From contig NZ_AKKU01000012.1 of assembly GCF_000272005.1 (NCBI RefSeq), forward strand, positions 62,001 through 126,000: DNA of 64,000 nucleotides. The letters run 5' to 3'. Positions within the stretch are counted from its first letter, which is position 1; each line of letters opens with the position of its first letter. Shown here one piece after another: positions 19,020-26,622 of the stretch. Both the position numbers and the translations under genes were made by a program. Under the pieces are notes generated by a model. It did no database searches, was not told where the DNA came from, and saw only the letters and a program-made list of their open reading frames with translations. The DNA comes from Alishewanella agri BL06 (GTDB taxonomy: Bacteria; Pseudomonadota; Gammaproteobacteria; Enterobacterales; Alteromonadaceae).

Positions 19020-19166
19020 ATGAGATACCCCAGTAGCGGAAAAAATACGACTGCTTGGTACGGCTTTCGCGATTGCCACATTAAACCAGACCTTGTTCTG
19101 ATCTATAAAATCAACAACGACACACTACAACTTGCACGCATTGGCTCTCACTGCGAACTTTTCTAG
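19020..19166 (+). pseudogene. truncated YafQ-type mRNA interferase toxin
   Basis: In frame from ATG 19020 the sequence reads through FRDCHIKPDLVLIYKI and ends RIGSHCELF before TAG at 19164-19166. The motif DCHIKPDLVLIY and the C-terminal Phe are typical of YafQ toxins, including the catalytic His region. About half of the usual 90 residues are missing at the N-terminus, and no DinJ-like antitoxin is upstream. It reads opposite to the cassettes and sits just outside the last attC, so it is probably a remnant. Confidence 0.7.
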
Positions 19167-19181
19167 CTGAGGCATAAATCA

Positions 19182-19299
19182 CATAACGCCCAGTTCAGCC
19201 GCAGCGAAAATGAAGCGACCTTTGTGTTATTGTTTGAGCGACAGCGAGTAACACAAATGTTGCATAGTGCACGCTGTCGGTCTGGAGCTGATTGTTATG
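19182..19299 (-). repeat. attC of cassette 15 (toxin-antitoxin), distal end of array
   Basis: The + strand begins ACATAACGCCCAGTTCAG and ends GGAGCTGATTGTTATG, with imperfect inverted symmetry. At about 118 bp it is the longest attC here. No attC is seen further left, so the array ends at this site. Confidence 0.75.
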
Positions 19300-19315
19300 C
19301 CTGCACTGCACCATT

Positions 19316-19600
19316 TCAGGTTCGCTTTTTGAGAGACGAGTAGAGCTTGCCCTTTTCCCGCTTGCCTACGGCAAGTACATACACAAGCAGCTCATCGTCA
19401 ACAACCTCATAGGCTAACCGGTAACCAGCGGAGCGAAGTTTGATTTTGTACACCGAGTCATAGCCGCTTAACTTGTCAGCAGGCACTCTGGGATTTTCCA
19501 ATCGCTCTGCCAGTTTTTTCTTGAACTGGCTCCTGATCGGGGCGCCAAGCTTTTCCCATTCCTTCAGCGCAGCCGGAAGAAAGCGGAGCTTATAAGTCAT
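19316..19600 (-). CDS. RelE/ParE-family toxin, cassette 15
   Basis: 94 residues. The pattern YKLRFLPAALKEWEKLGAPI, FKKKLAERLENPRVP and YKIKLRSAGYRLAYEVVDDE is that of RelE-type ribosome-dependent mRNA interferases, with the basic residues used in catalysis (Lys, Arg) present. Its ATG overlaps the end of the antitoxin gene by 11 bp. Toxin-antitoxin cassettes are thought to stabilise integron arrays; here the pair is at the end furthest from attI. Confidence 0.9.
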   Translation of the reverse strand: MTYKLRFLPAALKEWEKLGAPIRSQFKKKLAERLENPRVPADKLSGYDSVYKIKLRSAGYRLAYEVVDDELLVYVLAVGKREKGKLYSSLKKRT

Positions 19601-19841
19601 CCAGCGACACCGTTATAGCCTGATCTTTGTCGCCACGACGTTCCTCAACAAGTTGGGCCAGCTCATAGTCGTCGATCATGTCCATCAGAGCCTCGTAAGT
19701 CTCCGCTGGAATCAGGTAGGCCGCTGGCTTGTTGTGATTTAACACAGCGATAGGCGAACCACTGGCCTGGGAAAGCAAGGCTGAAGGATTTTTCTTTAAT
19801 TCTGAAATACTTACAGAAAAGTCTGCCAATACTTGACGCAT
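19590..19841 (-). CDS. Phd/YefM-family antitoxin, cassette 15
   Basis: 83 residues. The N-terminal DNA-binding region DFSVSISELKKNPSALLSQA, then SPIAVLNHNKPAAYLIPAET, is typical of Phd/YefM antitoxins; the acidic C-terminus (ELAQLVEERRGDKDQAITVS) would wrap the toxin. It precedes and overlaps the RelE toxin gene. A perfect palindrome upstream (19852-19865) is a likely autoregulatory operator. Confidence 0.9.
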   Translation of the reverse strand: MRQVLADFSVSISELKKNPSALLSQASGSPIAVLNHNKPAAYLIPAETYEALMDMIDDYELAQLVEERRGDKDQAITVSLDDL

Positions 19842-19851
19842 AAAAACCTCT

Positions 19852-19865
19852 ATATAGGCCTATAT
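19852..19865. promoter_or_regulatory. palindromic operator of the cassette 15 toxin-antitoxin operon
   Basis: A 14-bp perfect palindrome ATATAGGCCTATAT lies 10 bp upstream of the antitoxin ATG (19841). Antitoxins of this family repress their own promoter by binding such palindromes, so this is the probable operator. A cassette carrying its own promoter would be expressed whatever its distance from attI. Confidence 0.6.
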
Positions 19866-19885
19866 TTTGGTCATATATTAGCTCG

Positions 19886-19987
19886 TATAAGCGCCGAATG
19901 CTACCGCTTGTAGGCATGACGCCGCAAGCAGCGGCGAGCGTTAGCGAGTCCAGCACCGCAGGCTGCGTTGTTTAAGGCGCTTGTTAG
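19886..19987 (-). repeat. attC of cassette 14, degenerate core
   Basis: The right end GGCGCTTGTTAG and left GCGCC pair as expected, but the left core is ATAAGCG, i.e. CTTAT in cassette orientation instead of GTTAT. The cleavage-site G is thus replaced, so recombination at this boundary may be impaired and cassettes 14 and 15 may move together. Confidence 0.65.
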
Positions 19988-19991
19988 CAAT

Positions 19992-20456
19992 TTACCCTGC
20001 ACTGGTAAATGCAGACCGATACTTAACAAAGCCACGCTTGACCGCCCCTTTAAAACCCTGCTTTTCAAAAAATGCGTGCGAATCTAACCGCTGCGAAGAG
20101 CTAAGAAGCATGATCTTAGAGCAGTTTGTACTAACACAAAAAATTTCTATTGCCTGAAATAAAGCAGTACCAACACCCAACCCGCGAGCAGCCACATCAA
20201 CAATAACGTTTTCTACTACAGCAAACGGCTGTTTACGAAACATAACATCAGAACACAGTGAAACTAATGCGCTACCAACAACATTACCTTGGTAGTCGCA
20301 GACAAATAACTTTGAGCGCGCATCGTCATAAAGTGCCTGTATTTGTTCTGGCTCTACCTTTACCGCAGGATTATTAACCAATTGGTTATACAATTCAGAC
20401 AAGCTTAAAGCATCTTCAGGCTTTGCTTCACGAACTATCAAATGAACACCTATCAT
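19992..20456 (-). CDS. GNAT acetyltransferase, cassette 14
   Basis: 154 residues. The GNAT acetyl-CoA motif is VAARGLGVGTALFQAIEIFC (about residues 92-111), preceded by PFAVVENVIVD and followed by KIMLLSSSQRLDSHAFFEKQ, the usual C-terminal motif. Such enzymes are common integron cargo. The substrate cannot be told from sequence; no clear match to aminoglycoside acetyltransferases is seen. Confidence 0.88.
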   Translation of the reverse strand: MIGVHLIVREAKPEDALSLSELYNQLVNNPAVKVEPEQIQALYDDARSKLFVCDYQGNVVGSALVSLCSDVMFRKQPFAVVENVIVDVAARGLGVGTALFQAIEIFCVSTNCSKIMLLSSSQRLDSHAFFEKQGFKGAVKRGFVKYRSAFTSAG

Positions 20457-20464
20457 CCTGGAAT

Positions 20465-20541
20465 GCTAACGCGCCGCGCATGCGCACGAATTTGTGAGCG
20501 TCGCAGGGGCCACAGGCCCCGAATGACGCGGTTTGTTATAC
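20465..20541 (-). repeat. attC of cassette 13
   Basis: Bounded on the + strand by TGCTAACGCGCC and GGTTTGTTATAC with strong internal symmetry (GGGGCC..GGCCCC). It is close to the attC of cassette 5 (26549-26622), differing at only a few positions. Confidence 0.85.
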
Positions 20542-20542
20542 A

Positions 20543-21385
20543 TCATTGCTTTTTATTCCCATAAATCCAATCCAGCCCTTGAATTGCAGCCGTCGGAAAA
20601 GCTGTCGCATGGGTCGCACCAGCTACAACTTCAAATTGAAGCTCTATATTGGCAGTATCCAGTTGCAAAATCTTGTCTTTTAGTTGGTTTGCACCAGCCA
20701 ACATATCCTGCCCTTCGCCATAGGCAGGTGTTTCATACTCACCAACAGACAGGTACACCTTTGTTGTTACCTTTGGCTTTGCGGCTTGTAAAACAAGAAT
20801 AACATTGTTATCAAACCAGACTGATGGACTGCCCAGTATGTAGTTTGAAAACAGATCCGGTTCAGAGAACAAAATATAGGCGCCAAACAAACCACCTAAT
20901 GAGTTGCCGACAAAAGTCCTGTCTGTTTTACTTGCCCGGTAATTGTGTTCAATAAATGGCATCACTGCATCACGTAGAAAGGCCATATGTCCTTTAGCAT
21001 TGCCCGTTTCCTGCTTCCAGGATTTAGCCACTGTCGGCGTGTAATCTCTGGTTCTGCTGCTTGTTCCTATCGAACCTTTTTCATAGGACACCGCCACGAT
21101 AATGGCATGCTGCATCACTCCACTGTTCATCGGAAAACGCATTGCACCCGATACCATTGGAAAACTGTAGTGCGCATCAGTAAGGTAAATCACCGGGTAA
21201 ACTTGATCAGTTCTCGTGCTGTAGGAAGGAGGTAGTTGAATAAATAAAGGGTAGATTCGCCCACTGGATTGTTCTTTTACCTCAATCACAGAACTTCTCG
21301 GTAACTCGTATGGCGTATTGGCACTTAACTCAAAGCAGATCAGCAGCAATATCGATAGATAAAATAATTTCATTTGATTAACCAT
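20543..21385 (-). CDS. secreted alpha/beta-hydrolase esterase (IroE/Fes-like), cassette 13
   Basis: 280 residues with an N-terminal signal peptide (KLFYLSILLLICFELSANT). The pattern YPVIYLTDAHYSFPMVSGAM, then the nucleophile elbow GNSLGG near residue 160 and a late His (GATHATAFPTA), matches the putative esterase / enterochelin-esterase-like group. Its start (ATG 21385 or 21373) lies within a few bases of the attC boundary, so it has little room for its own promoter. A related esterase is encoded by cassette 9. Confidence 0.82.
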   Translation of the reverse strand: MVNQMKLFYLSILLLICFELSANTPYELPRSSVIEVKEQSSGRIYPLFIQLPPSYSTRTDQVYPVIYLTDAHYSFPMVSGAMRFPMNSGVMQHAIIVAVSYEKGSIGTSSRTRDYTPTVAKSWKQETGNAKGHMAFLRDAVMPFIEHNYRASKTDRTFVGNSLGGLFGAYILFSEPDLFSNYILGSPSVWFDNNVILVLQAAKPKVTTKVYLSVGEYETPAYGEGQDMLAGANQLKDKILQLDTANIELQFEVVAGATHATAFPTAAIQGLDWIYGNKKQ

Positions 21386-21389
21386 GATG

Positions 21390-21463
21390 TATAACGTTTG
21401 GTTAAGGGGCGGCCTCTAGCCCGTCCCAGTTAGCGAAGCGAATGACTTGAACCAGTTGTTATG
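21390..21463 (-). repeat. attC of cassette 12
   Basis: Left core GTATAACGTTTGGTT and right end AACCAGTTGTTATG are complementary over the outer bases. The inner part is unlike the other sites. Confidence 0.75.
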
Positions 21464-21588
21464 CCTTGTACTCAAATGTATTGCCGATGAAGTAGATAAA
21501 TAATCTCCTTTATTCATCACGCTTGATTCACGGGTTTTAGTAAGGCCCAATGAATGGAGCAAAAAAATCGAATTATTTGAAGCTATTG

Positions 21589-21969
21589 TCAGGTCGCAAT
21601 AAGCAGCTGATTGCGCCATTTCCATTCCATAGCAGCCAAACCGCCAACAAAAATAGCCTCGACAACCAGATGAGCGCAACCCAATAAAGTCATATTGCCA
21701 GAAAATTGGGTGACTAGGGCGATACAAATCAAAGCCCATATCCCATTTGCGCATACTAAAATTTTTATTAAACCTTCTTGCCGTCGTCTACGAGTGGCAA
21801 GACTAAATGAATACCACGCATACAATAAGTTTACAGTTCCTATAACCAATAAAAAACTTTGTGAGATCGAGTATAAATCGGTCAGCCAGCCGGAGAGTGA
21901 GATCACTAAAATTCCGGCGAGTGCACCAGCAGTGCAGTCTATCCATAGAAGGTTCTTGGCTATTTTCAT
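21589..21969 (-). CDS. four-helix membrane protein, cassette 12
   Basis: 126 residues with four predicted membrane helices (about 8-30, 38-56, 68-88, 94-112) and a basic loop RRRRQEGLIK after the second. The WIDCTAGALAGILVISLSGW start resembles small DoxX- or SPW-like membrane proteins, but I cannot assign a family. About 125 bp between its stop and the attC hold no convincing gene. Confidence 0.7.
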   Translation of the reverse strand: MKIAKNLLWIDCTAGALAGILVISLSGWLTDLYSISQSFLLVIGTVNLLYAWYSFSLATRRRRQEGLIKILVCANGIWALICIALVTQFSGNMTLLGCAHLVVEAIFVGGLAAMEWKWRNQLLIAT

Positions 21970-22017
21970 ACATCTATTGCCTGTTTACTAAAGCGGCTTA
22001 AGTAACGCCTAAACGGC

Positions 22018-22094
22018 ATAACGCCCACCACACAGGCGAGCAACTTGCTGCGAGCCAAGCGGCCACAGGCCTCGATGTTTAAGGCGTTTGTTAT
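22018..22094 (-). repeat. attC of cassette 11
   Basis: Left core GCATAACGCCCACC and right GGCGTTTGTTATG. The GCGAGCAACTTG block is shared with the attC sites of cassettes 8 and 9. Confidence 0.83.
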
Positions 22095-22480
22095 GTGCCA
22101 TGCTGCCGTTTCTCCTTACCGAATAGTGAAAGATATAGAAGAAAAAGACCGATGCCTACATTAAGTATGACCAAACAGTAAAACAAAAAAGCGTTGCCTT
22201 CCAGGGTTAATGTTCTATTGTTTTTTATAGCAATTTCACTATCAAATAGTGCGTCGATACCATAAAAAAGCAAAAGTAAACTCATAGCAAACAAGAAGAT
22301 CCTACCTCCTATTCCTAGTTTCTTTTGCTGCACTGAGTGCAAAAATTTTGGATTAGCTACTTTTCTTTTTTCTATTTCCGTTTCTATTTCAGATACGCGC
22401 GAAGGGAACGCATCTTTGTCTATTGATGACAACGCTTCTTGTAGTTCGCTTAACGAATAATCTGAATAATTCGGTTGCAT
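22091..22480 (-). CDS. hypothetical membrane protein, cassette 11
   Basis: 129 residues. A soluble N-terminus (YSLSELQEALSSIDKDAFPS, ending VSEIETEIEKRK) that looks like a short helical pair is followed by two membrane helices (about 55-78 and 97-120). No family recognised. Its stop lies in the attC. Confidence 0.72.
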   Translation of the reverse strand: MQPNYSDYSLSELQEALSSIDKDAFPSRVSEIETEIEKRKVANPKFLHSVQQKKLGIGGRIFLFAMSLLLLFYGIDALFDSEIAIKNNRTLTLEGNAFLFYCLVILNVGIGLFLLYLSLFGKEKRQHGT

Positions 22481-22500
22481 TAAAAACTTTCTCTATTGCA

Positions 22501-22596
22501 CATAACGCGTTACTAATGGGCTGCCGCAGCGCAGCGTAGGCAGTCCCGTGGAGGCCACGCTTTTTGTGGCCGGAACGCAATTTAGTAATTTGTTAT
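22501..22596 (-). repeat. attC of cassette 10
   Basis: Left core ACATAACGCGTTACTAAT and right ATTTAGTAATTTGTTATG are complementary at the ends (TTACTAA/TTAGTAA). It is about 96 bp and unlike the other sites. Confidence 0.8.
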
Positions 22597-22603
22597 GTGA
22601 CAT

Positions 22604-22867
22604 TTAATGTTTAGCAATTGTTGAATGGTGCATAACCCAATAAGCTAAAGCAACAAATACACCACCAACTAAAACAGCCAAAGACCACAACCAAGAATTT
22701 ACAAATGCTAGAGATCCATGCTCTCTTTGTAATTTGTTGGCGTCGTTAAATACTGCAGCACTGAAAGCAAGATGAACTAAGATGGCACCTATAATTGGCA
22801 ATATATTCCACATTAAGCCAAACGCCATTACTTGGCCTGAGTTTAAACTATTAAAATATAAATCCAT
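22604..22867 (-). CDS. small two-helix membrane protein, cassette 10
   Basis: 87 residues with hydrophobic helices at about 15-38 and 58-80 separated by a polar loop NDANKLQREHGSLAF. The SAAVFNDANKL stretch resembles small predicted membrane proteins found in integrons and islands, but no named family is assigned. Confidence 0.68.
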   Translation of the reverse strand: MDLYFNSLNSGQVMAFGLMWNILPIIGAILVHLAFSAAVFNDANKLQREHGSLAFVNSWLWSLAVLVGGVFVALAYWVMHHSTIAKH

Positions 22868-22909
22868 TTAGATACCTTTTTTTAAAGATCAGCTTGATGC
22901 TGAGAGTCA

Positions 22910-22984
22910 CATAACGCCCGCCAAACACGCGAGCAACTTGTTGCGAGTCGAGCGCCGCAGGCGCGTTGTGCTGGCGTTTGTTAG
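22910..22984 (-). repeat. attC of cassette 9
   Basis: Left core ACATAACGCCCGCCAAAC and right GCTGGCGTTTGTTAG. Very similar to the attC of cassette 8 (24195-24269). Confidence 0.87.
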
Positions 22985-23006
22985 CGCACCTGAACTCAAA
23001 TACATA

Positions 23007-24137
23007 TTAAGTGAACAAAGCCTCAAGCTGTGCTTTTTGTTCAGGACTAAGCTCATTTAACGTCTTTAATGCAACTTCAAGTGCTGCTCTAGCATCTTCC
23101 GCCAAACTAAAATGTAAATAAGCCCTTATCAAAGAGATGTGAGCGTTCAACGATTGAGGATAAGTTTCTCGATTCCACTGCAACAGCGCCAACGCATCAG
23201 CTTGCCGGTTTAAGAATTGTAACCACTGACCATAGCCAGCAGCTCTGTCCTCAGGAATAACCATGGGAATATTCAGTAGCTTCGAACGCCGCTCAAAGAT
23301 AGCTTGCAAATCCGCTAGGGTTTGAGGCGTTTCAGGAATGCCCCAACCTGAAAACAGATGCTTTAGACCGAAGTACTGCCCTTGCAAAACGGTAGTATTG
23401 TGAGTTTCGTCGCTAAAAGTCTCGGACCCAACGACCAATCTGTCAGATGGATAACGAGCCAGTAATTCAACAAAGCGTTGATACGGCTCTGTCATGGTTG
23501 GTTCTTCATTAGCTATCGACACATACAAGCGCCCTTGCAACTGATCGCTTTTTAAAGCCTGCTCAGCTAATCCAAGCAATTGATGGTTATTCCAATATAA
23601 AGATGGGCTGATGGCGATAACATCATTAAACAAGCCAGGTCGTTTCACCAATGCATTAATAGCAAACTGACCACCATGAGACGTGCCTGACAGCATTTGA
23701 TAGTCCAAAGTGCGGTAATTCTGTTTCACAAAAGGAATCACTTCTTTCTCGACAAAAGCTAGAAATCTATCTGCATTTTTCAGTTGATTAGGGTTTTGCT
23801 TCTCTGAAGGGGTTACAGTCAGGTCTCTAGCGCGTGTTTCAGGCGGGTTAACAATACCGACCACAATCATTGGCGGCATCTGATCGAATTTTGCTAAATA
23901 ATCTACCGTACCGGCCGTATGTGGGCCCTGAATGTCGCCATCGGTCAGGTATAACACCGGATAACGCTCCTGACTATTTTGGTAACCCTCAGGCAGATAA
24001 ATCACCAAGTCACGCTTTTCGCCAAGTAAAGCACTGTCAATCACCATTTCTTGTAATACCGGCAGGCGCGCAGCAGCCCAGCTATTCCAGTGACTTCCCA
24101 GTATCAGCAGCAATAATCCATATATTATTTTTTTCAT
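23007..24137 (-). CDS. secreted esterase with C-terminal helical repeats, cassette 9
   Basis: 376 residues: signal peptide (about 1-21, IIYGLLLLILGSHWNSWAAA), alpha/beta hydrolase domain with YPVLYLTDGD, the nucleophile motif GTSHGG near residue 156 and a late His in SDETHNTTVL, then a helical TPR-like tail after residue 300 (LQFLNRQADALALLQWNRET). This is the same esterase group as cassette 13 but with a longer tail. Likely periplasmic; substrate unknown. Confidence 0.85.
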   Translation of the reverse strand: MKKIIYGLLLLILGSHWNSWAAARLPVLQEMVIDSALLGEKRDLVIYLPEGYQNSQERYPVLYLTDGDIQGPHTAGTVDYLAKFDQMPPMIVVGIVNPPETRARDLTVTPSEKQNPNQLKNADRFLAFVEKEVIPFVKQNYRTLDYQMLSGTSHGGQFAINALVKRPGLFNDVIAISPSLYWNNHQLLGLAEQALKSDQLQGRLYVSIANEEPTMTEPYQRFVELLARYPSDRLVVGSETFSDETHNTTVLQGQYFGLKHLFSGWGIPETPQTLADLQAIFERRSKLLNIPMVIPEDRAAGYGQWLQFLNRQADALALLQWNRETYPQSLNAHISLIRAYLHFSLAEDARAALEVALKTLNELSPEQKAQLEALFT

Positions 24138-24194
24138 TGTTTTTCCTTAATTTTATAACGCCACACGTAACTAGATTGCAGAACGATTTTAGCG

Positions 24195-24269
24195 CTAACG
24201 CCCGCCACAAACGCGAGCAACTTGTCGCGAGTCGAGCCGCAAGGCGGCGTTTTGCTGGCGTTTGTTAGC
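24195..24269 (-). repeat. attC of cassette 8
   Basis: Left core CGCTAACGCCCGCCACAAAC and right GCTGGCGTTTGTTAG, closely matching the attC of cassette 9. Confidence 0.87.
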
Positions 24270-24327
24270 CAACGAAGATCAGTATTTACTTTAAAGATTA
24301 AAGCTACTCAATCCGGTTACCCGAAGT

Positions 24328-25065
24328 TTACTCATTCGATTGTTCATTACTCGCGACACGATTTTTACTCTGCAAGTGGGCTAGCATTTTGGCTATTCGA
24401 GATCTTTGCTGTAATAATTCCCCCGCAGTAGTATGAATACATCTAATTCGCTTAAGATCCGGCAGACACCAGCGTCCTCTTATAATGCTTAATCTTAGAA
24501 CAAGACTGAGATAAACCAGCGCTAAATTTAATTTCACTTCAAAAGAACCACTGTTCAGGGTAAAGCCTAATTTTTCTACTGAACGATTACTAAAAAAATA
24601 TGACGATGCGGTAATTTCATTTTGTGCACTTAATCTCCCTTCAGCTACTGCGTCGCAAATACTTAACAGCCCCTGTAAAACAAGTAGCATTGCGTGTCGT
24701 TGTGACTGGATGCCACGTTCGATCCACCGCAGCTGAGTTATATAGTCATACAAGGTACCCACGTGTAAGTCGATTCCTTGAGGCGACTTTGTGGCAAACA
24801 GTAATGGAGAGTAATATGTGAAGCGTCCGGCCAAAGCATAAGCTGGTGCTAATAAAAAGCTTTCAAGTATTGGAATCAATGGCAACAACAAGATCGCGGC
24901 AATTAGCCAATAGACACCTTTCGGTAGACACAAAAAGGGCAACCCTAGTAACAACAAGAACACACCAACAAGTAGTATTGGAAAACACCACTGAAGCAGT
25001 AACGTTTTACTTATGATGTAGCTATGCTCATTCATTTGCAGTAAATATTTAGTCACGGCACTCAA
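24328..25065 (-). CDS. hypothetical membrane protein, cassette 8
   Basis: Up to 245 residues from TTG 25065, or 235 from ATG 25035 (MNEHSYIISK). Two membrane helices (about residues 25-48 and 50-75) are followed by a mostly helical soluble region containing WIERGIQSQRHAMLLVLQGL and a basic end. No Shine-Dalgarno is seen before either start. No family recognised. It is the second gene of a cassette that also carries a 33-codon ORF. Confidence 0.6.
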   Translation of the reverse strand: MSAVTKYLLQMNEHSYIISKTLLLQWCFPILLVGVFLLLLGLPFLCLPKGVYWLIAAILLLPLIPILESFLLAPAYALAGRFTYYSPLLFATKSPQGIDLHVGTLYDYITQLRWIERGIQSQRHAMLLVLQGLLSICDAVAEGRLSAQNEITASSYFFSNRSVEKLGFTLNSGSFEVKLNLALVYLSLVLRLSIIRGRWCLPDLKRIRCIHTTAGELLQQRSRIAKMLAHLQSKNRVASNEQSNE

Positions 25066-25095
25066 AAATCAAATGCCAGCACTTAGCTCGAAAAA

Positions 25096-25197
25096 CTAAG
25101 CGATGTACCAAGCAACCAACATTACTACTACACCAAATAAAAATCCATAAACAAATGACTTGAAACGAAAATCTTGCGAAGGTTGTTTTTGGTCCAT
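25096..25197 (-). CDS. 33-residue single-helix membrane peptide, cassette 8
   Basis: An ORF from ATG 25197 to TAG 25096 encodes a peptide opening MDQKQPSQDFRFKSFVYGF and ending in a hydrophobic helix. A strong AAGGAG lies 7 bp before the ATG, better than that of the larger gene in the same cassette. It is the first gene of cassette 8. No family recognised. Confidence 0.55.
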   Translation of the reverse strand: MDQKQPSQDFRFKSFVYGFLFGVVVMLVAWYIA

Positions 25198-25239
25198 TTA
25201 AATGCTCCTTAAGAGTAACGGGATTAAATTGAAAATAAG

Positions 25240-25323
25240 GCTAACGCAAAGCACACGGGCGACCAGCCGCGCAGCGGGTTGGCGTCCCAGCGACCAACGG
25301 GAGCGAGTGATGCGCCTTGTTAG
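25240..25323 (-). repeat. attC of cassette 7
   Basis: Left core GGCTAACGCAAAGCACACGG and right GATGCGCCTTGTTAG. It shares most of its sequence with the attC of cassette 2 (27743-27828). Confidence 0.88.
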
Positions 25324-25328
25324 CCGTT

Positions 25329-25982
25329 TTAGACTTCAACATTACTCTTGCCTATATTGCACTTTTCACAAAGTATCTGAAGGTTTTCAAACACGGTTTC
25401 GCCACCATTTGCCCAAGGAACAATATGATCAACATGCAGTTTTGCACCATCTTGTGGTGTGGCACCGCAAAGCTTGCACCTAGCGCCATCTTTCATTAGC
25501 ACCATTGCTCGTAGGCGCCAATTAATATTTCTTGGGGTTCTTTTTGAGCTTACCTTTTGCTGTTCTACGCCGCTCTGCTCTGGTAACTCACCTTCATTTA
25601 CCCATGAAACAAAGGCTTCAAGAGACTTGCGCCACCCGCCAAATCGTTTTTCATATGTACCAGAAGAATATTTGGATACGTCTTTTGTCAAATCATTGTA
25701 CTTTGGTTGACGACCCAAACTTGTCCAGACATCAACTAAATTCTCAAAGAGTTCGTCATTTGAGATATTTAGAGTTCTGGTTTTTTTAAGGCCTGCTTTT
25801 TCAAGTGCTTTAAACCAAGACCCAAATCGTCTATTTAGAGTAGTGCTGTGATAATTGCCACGTTCGTTGTATTCATCAATCGTGACTTTATCTTTTTCCA
25901 ATTCGTCAGCAACCCTTTTGAGATCGTCGATTAAATCTTGATCAGGTACATTTCGATTATGGGATTCTAATTGGAACTTCAT
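25329..25982 (-). CDS. HNH endonuclease with homing-endonuclease-associated repeats, cassette 7
   Basis: 217 residues. The N-terminal 120 residues hold two repeats of the HNH-associated type (YHSTTLNRRFGSWFKALEKA and YSSGTYEKRFGGWRKSLEAF), which are thought to bind DNA. The C-terminus is an HNH nuclease: CKLCGATPQDGAKLHVDHIV, then ENLQILCEKCN, with zinc-binding Cys pairs and the catalytic His. It could act in restriction of incoming DNA or be selfish; no methylase accompanies it. Confidence 0.87.
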   Translation of the reverse strand: MKFQLESHNRNVPDQDLIDDLKRVADELEKDKVTIDEYNERGNYHSTTLNRRFGSWFKALEKAGLKKTRTLNISNDELFENLVDVWTSLGRQPKYNDLTKDVSKYSSGTYEKRFGGWRKSLEAFVSWVNEGELPEQSGVEQQKVSSKRTPRNINWRLRAMVLMKDGARCKLCGATPQDGAKLHVDHIVPWANGGETVFENLQILCEKCNIGKSNVEV

Positions 25983-25997
25983 GATTTCCCTTTGACG

Positions 25998-26063
25998 GCT
26001 AACGCCAAGCGCACGGGCGACGAACCGCTTGCGGTTTGGCGTCCATTTGGCGCGTATTGTTAT
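25998..26063 (-). repeat. attC of cassette 6
   Basis: Left core GGCTAACGCCAAGCGC and right GGCGCGTATTGTTATG. About 66 bp, the shortest attC of the array. Confidence 0.83.
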
Positions 26064-26512
26064 GTTTTTTCACAATATGATAGCAGCCTGTCGATGTTTT
26101 TCTTGAATACCTTTTGAGGATTTGGAGGCTCCTCATTATCAAAATATGCCCCTGTATATTGAAAATAATCTTGTTGCCCATTTGCTGTATCTTTATCACC
26201 AAATCTATAAAGATCCCAAGCGGATTGAAAACCCTTTTTGTCTTTTACAAAACGACTATATTCGCTTACGGCTTCACTTAATATCGGAAATTTTTGTCTC
26301 AAAACAGGAACAATATCGGAAGAATGCTCTGGCCAATTTGTTGGTATAGGATAAAGCCCTTTAAATTCTGTATGAATAATTTGGCTAAACTTGTCTGCCG
26401 CATTTAACCTGCGAGTTTTCTGAAAATGTCTCCAAAATAAATGCGCCGTGAAGCAAGCTAGCAAAATGCTACCGACTATAGTCCATATATTTTTAATAAT
26501 CACATCAATCAT
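26060..26512 (-). CDS. membrane-anchored hypothetical protein, cassette 6
   Basis: 150 residues: one N-terminal helix (about 6-26, IWTIVGSILLACFTAHLFW) and a soluble remainder with KFSQIIHTEFKGLYPIPTNW, SRFVKDKKGFQSAWDLYRF and a C-terminal KNIDRLLSYCEK. The stop TAA is part of the attC right end. No family recognised. Confidence 0.7.
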   Translation of the reverse strand: MIDVIIKNIWTIVGSILLACFTAHLFWRHFQKTRRLNAADKFSQIIHTEFKGLYPIPTNWPEHSSDIVPVLRQKFPILSEAVSEYSRFVKDKKGFQSAWDLYRFGDKDTANGQQDYFQYTGAYFDNEEPPNPQKVFKKNIDRLLSYCEKT

Positions 26513-26548
26513 TAAACTTACTCAATCCTTTAGGGAAACACCAAAAAC

Positions 26549-26622
26549 ATAACGCCCCGCGCATGCGCGCGAACTTGTGAGCGTCGCAGGGGCCGCAGGC
26601 CCCGAATGGCGCGGTTTGTTAT
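26549..26622 (-). repeat. attC of cassette 5
   Basis: Left core ACATAACGCCCCGCGCATGC and right GGCGCGGTTTGTTATAC, with an inner GGGGCC..GGCCCC hairpin. Nearly the same as the attC of cassette 13. Confidence 0.87.

Noticed and set aside
21416..21754. 112-codon ORF in cassette 12
   Set aside because: It overlaps a membrane-protein gene with far better composition and ends inside the attC.
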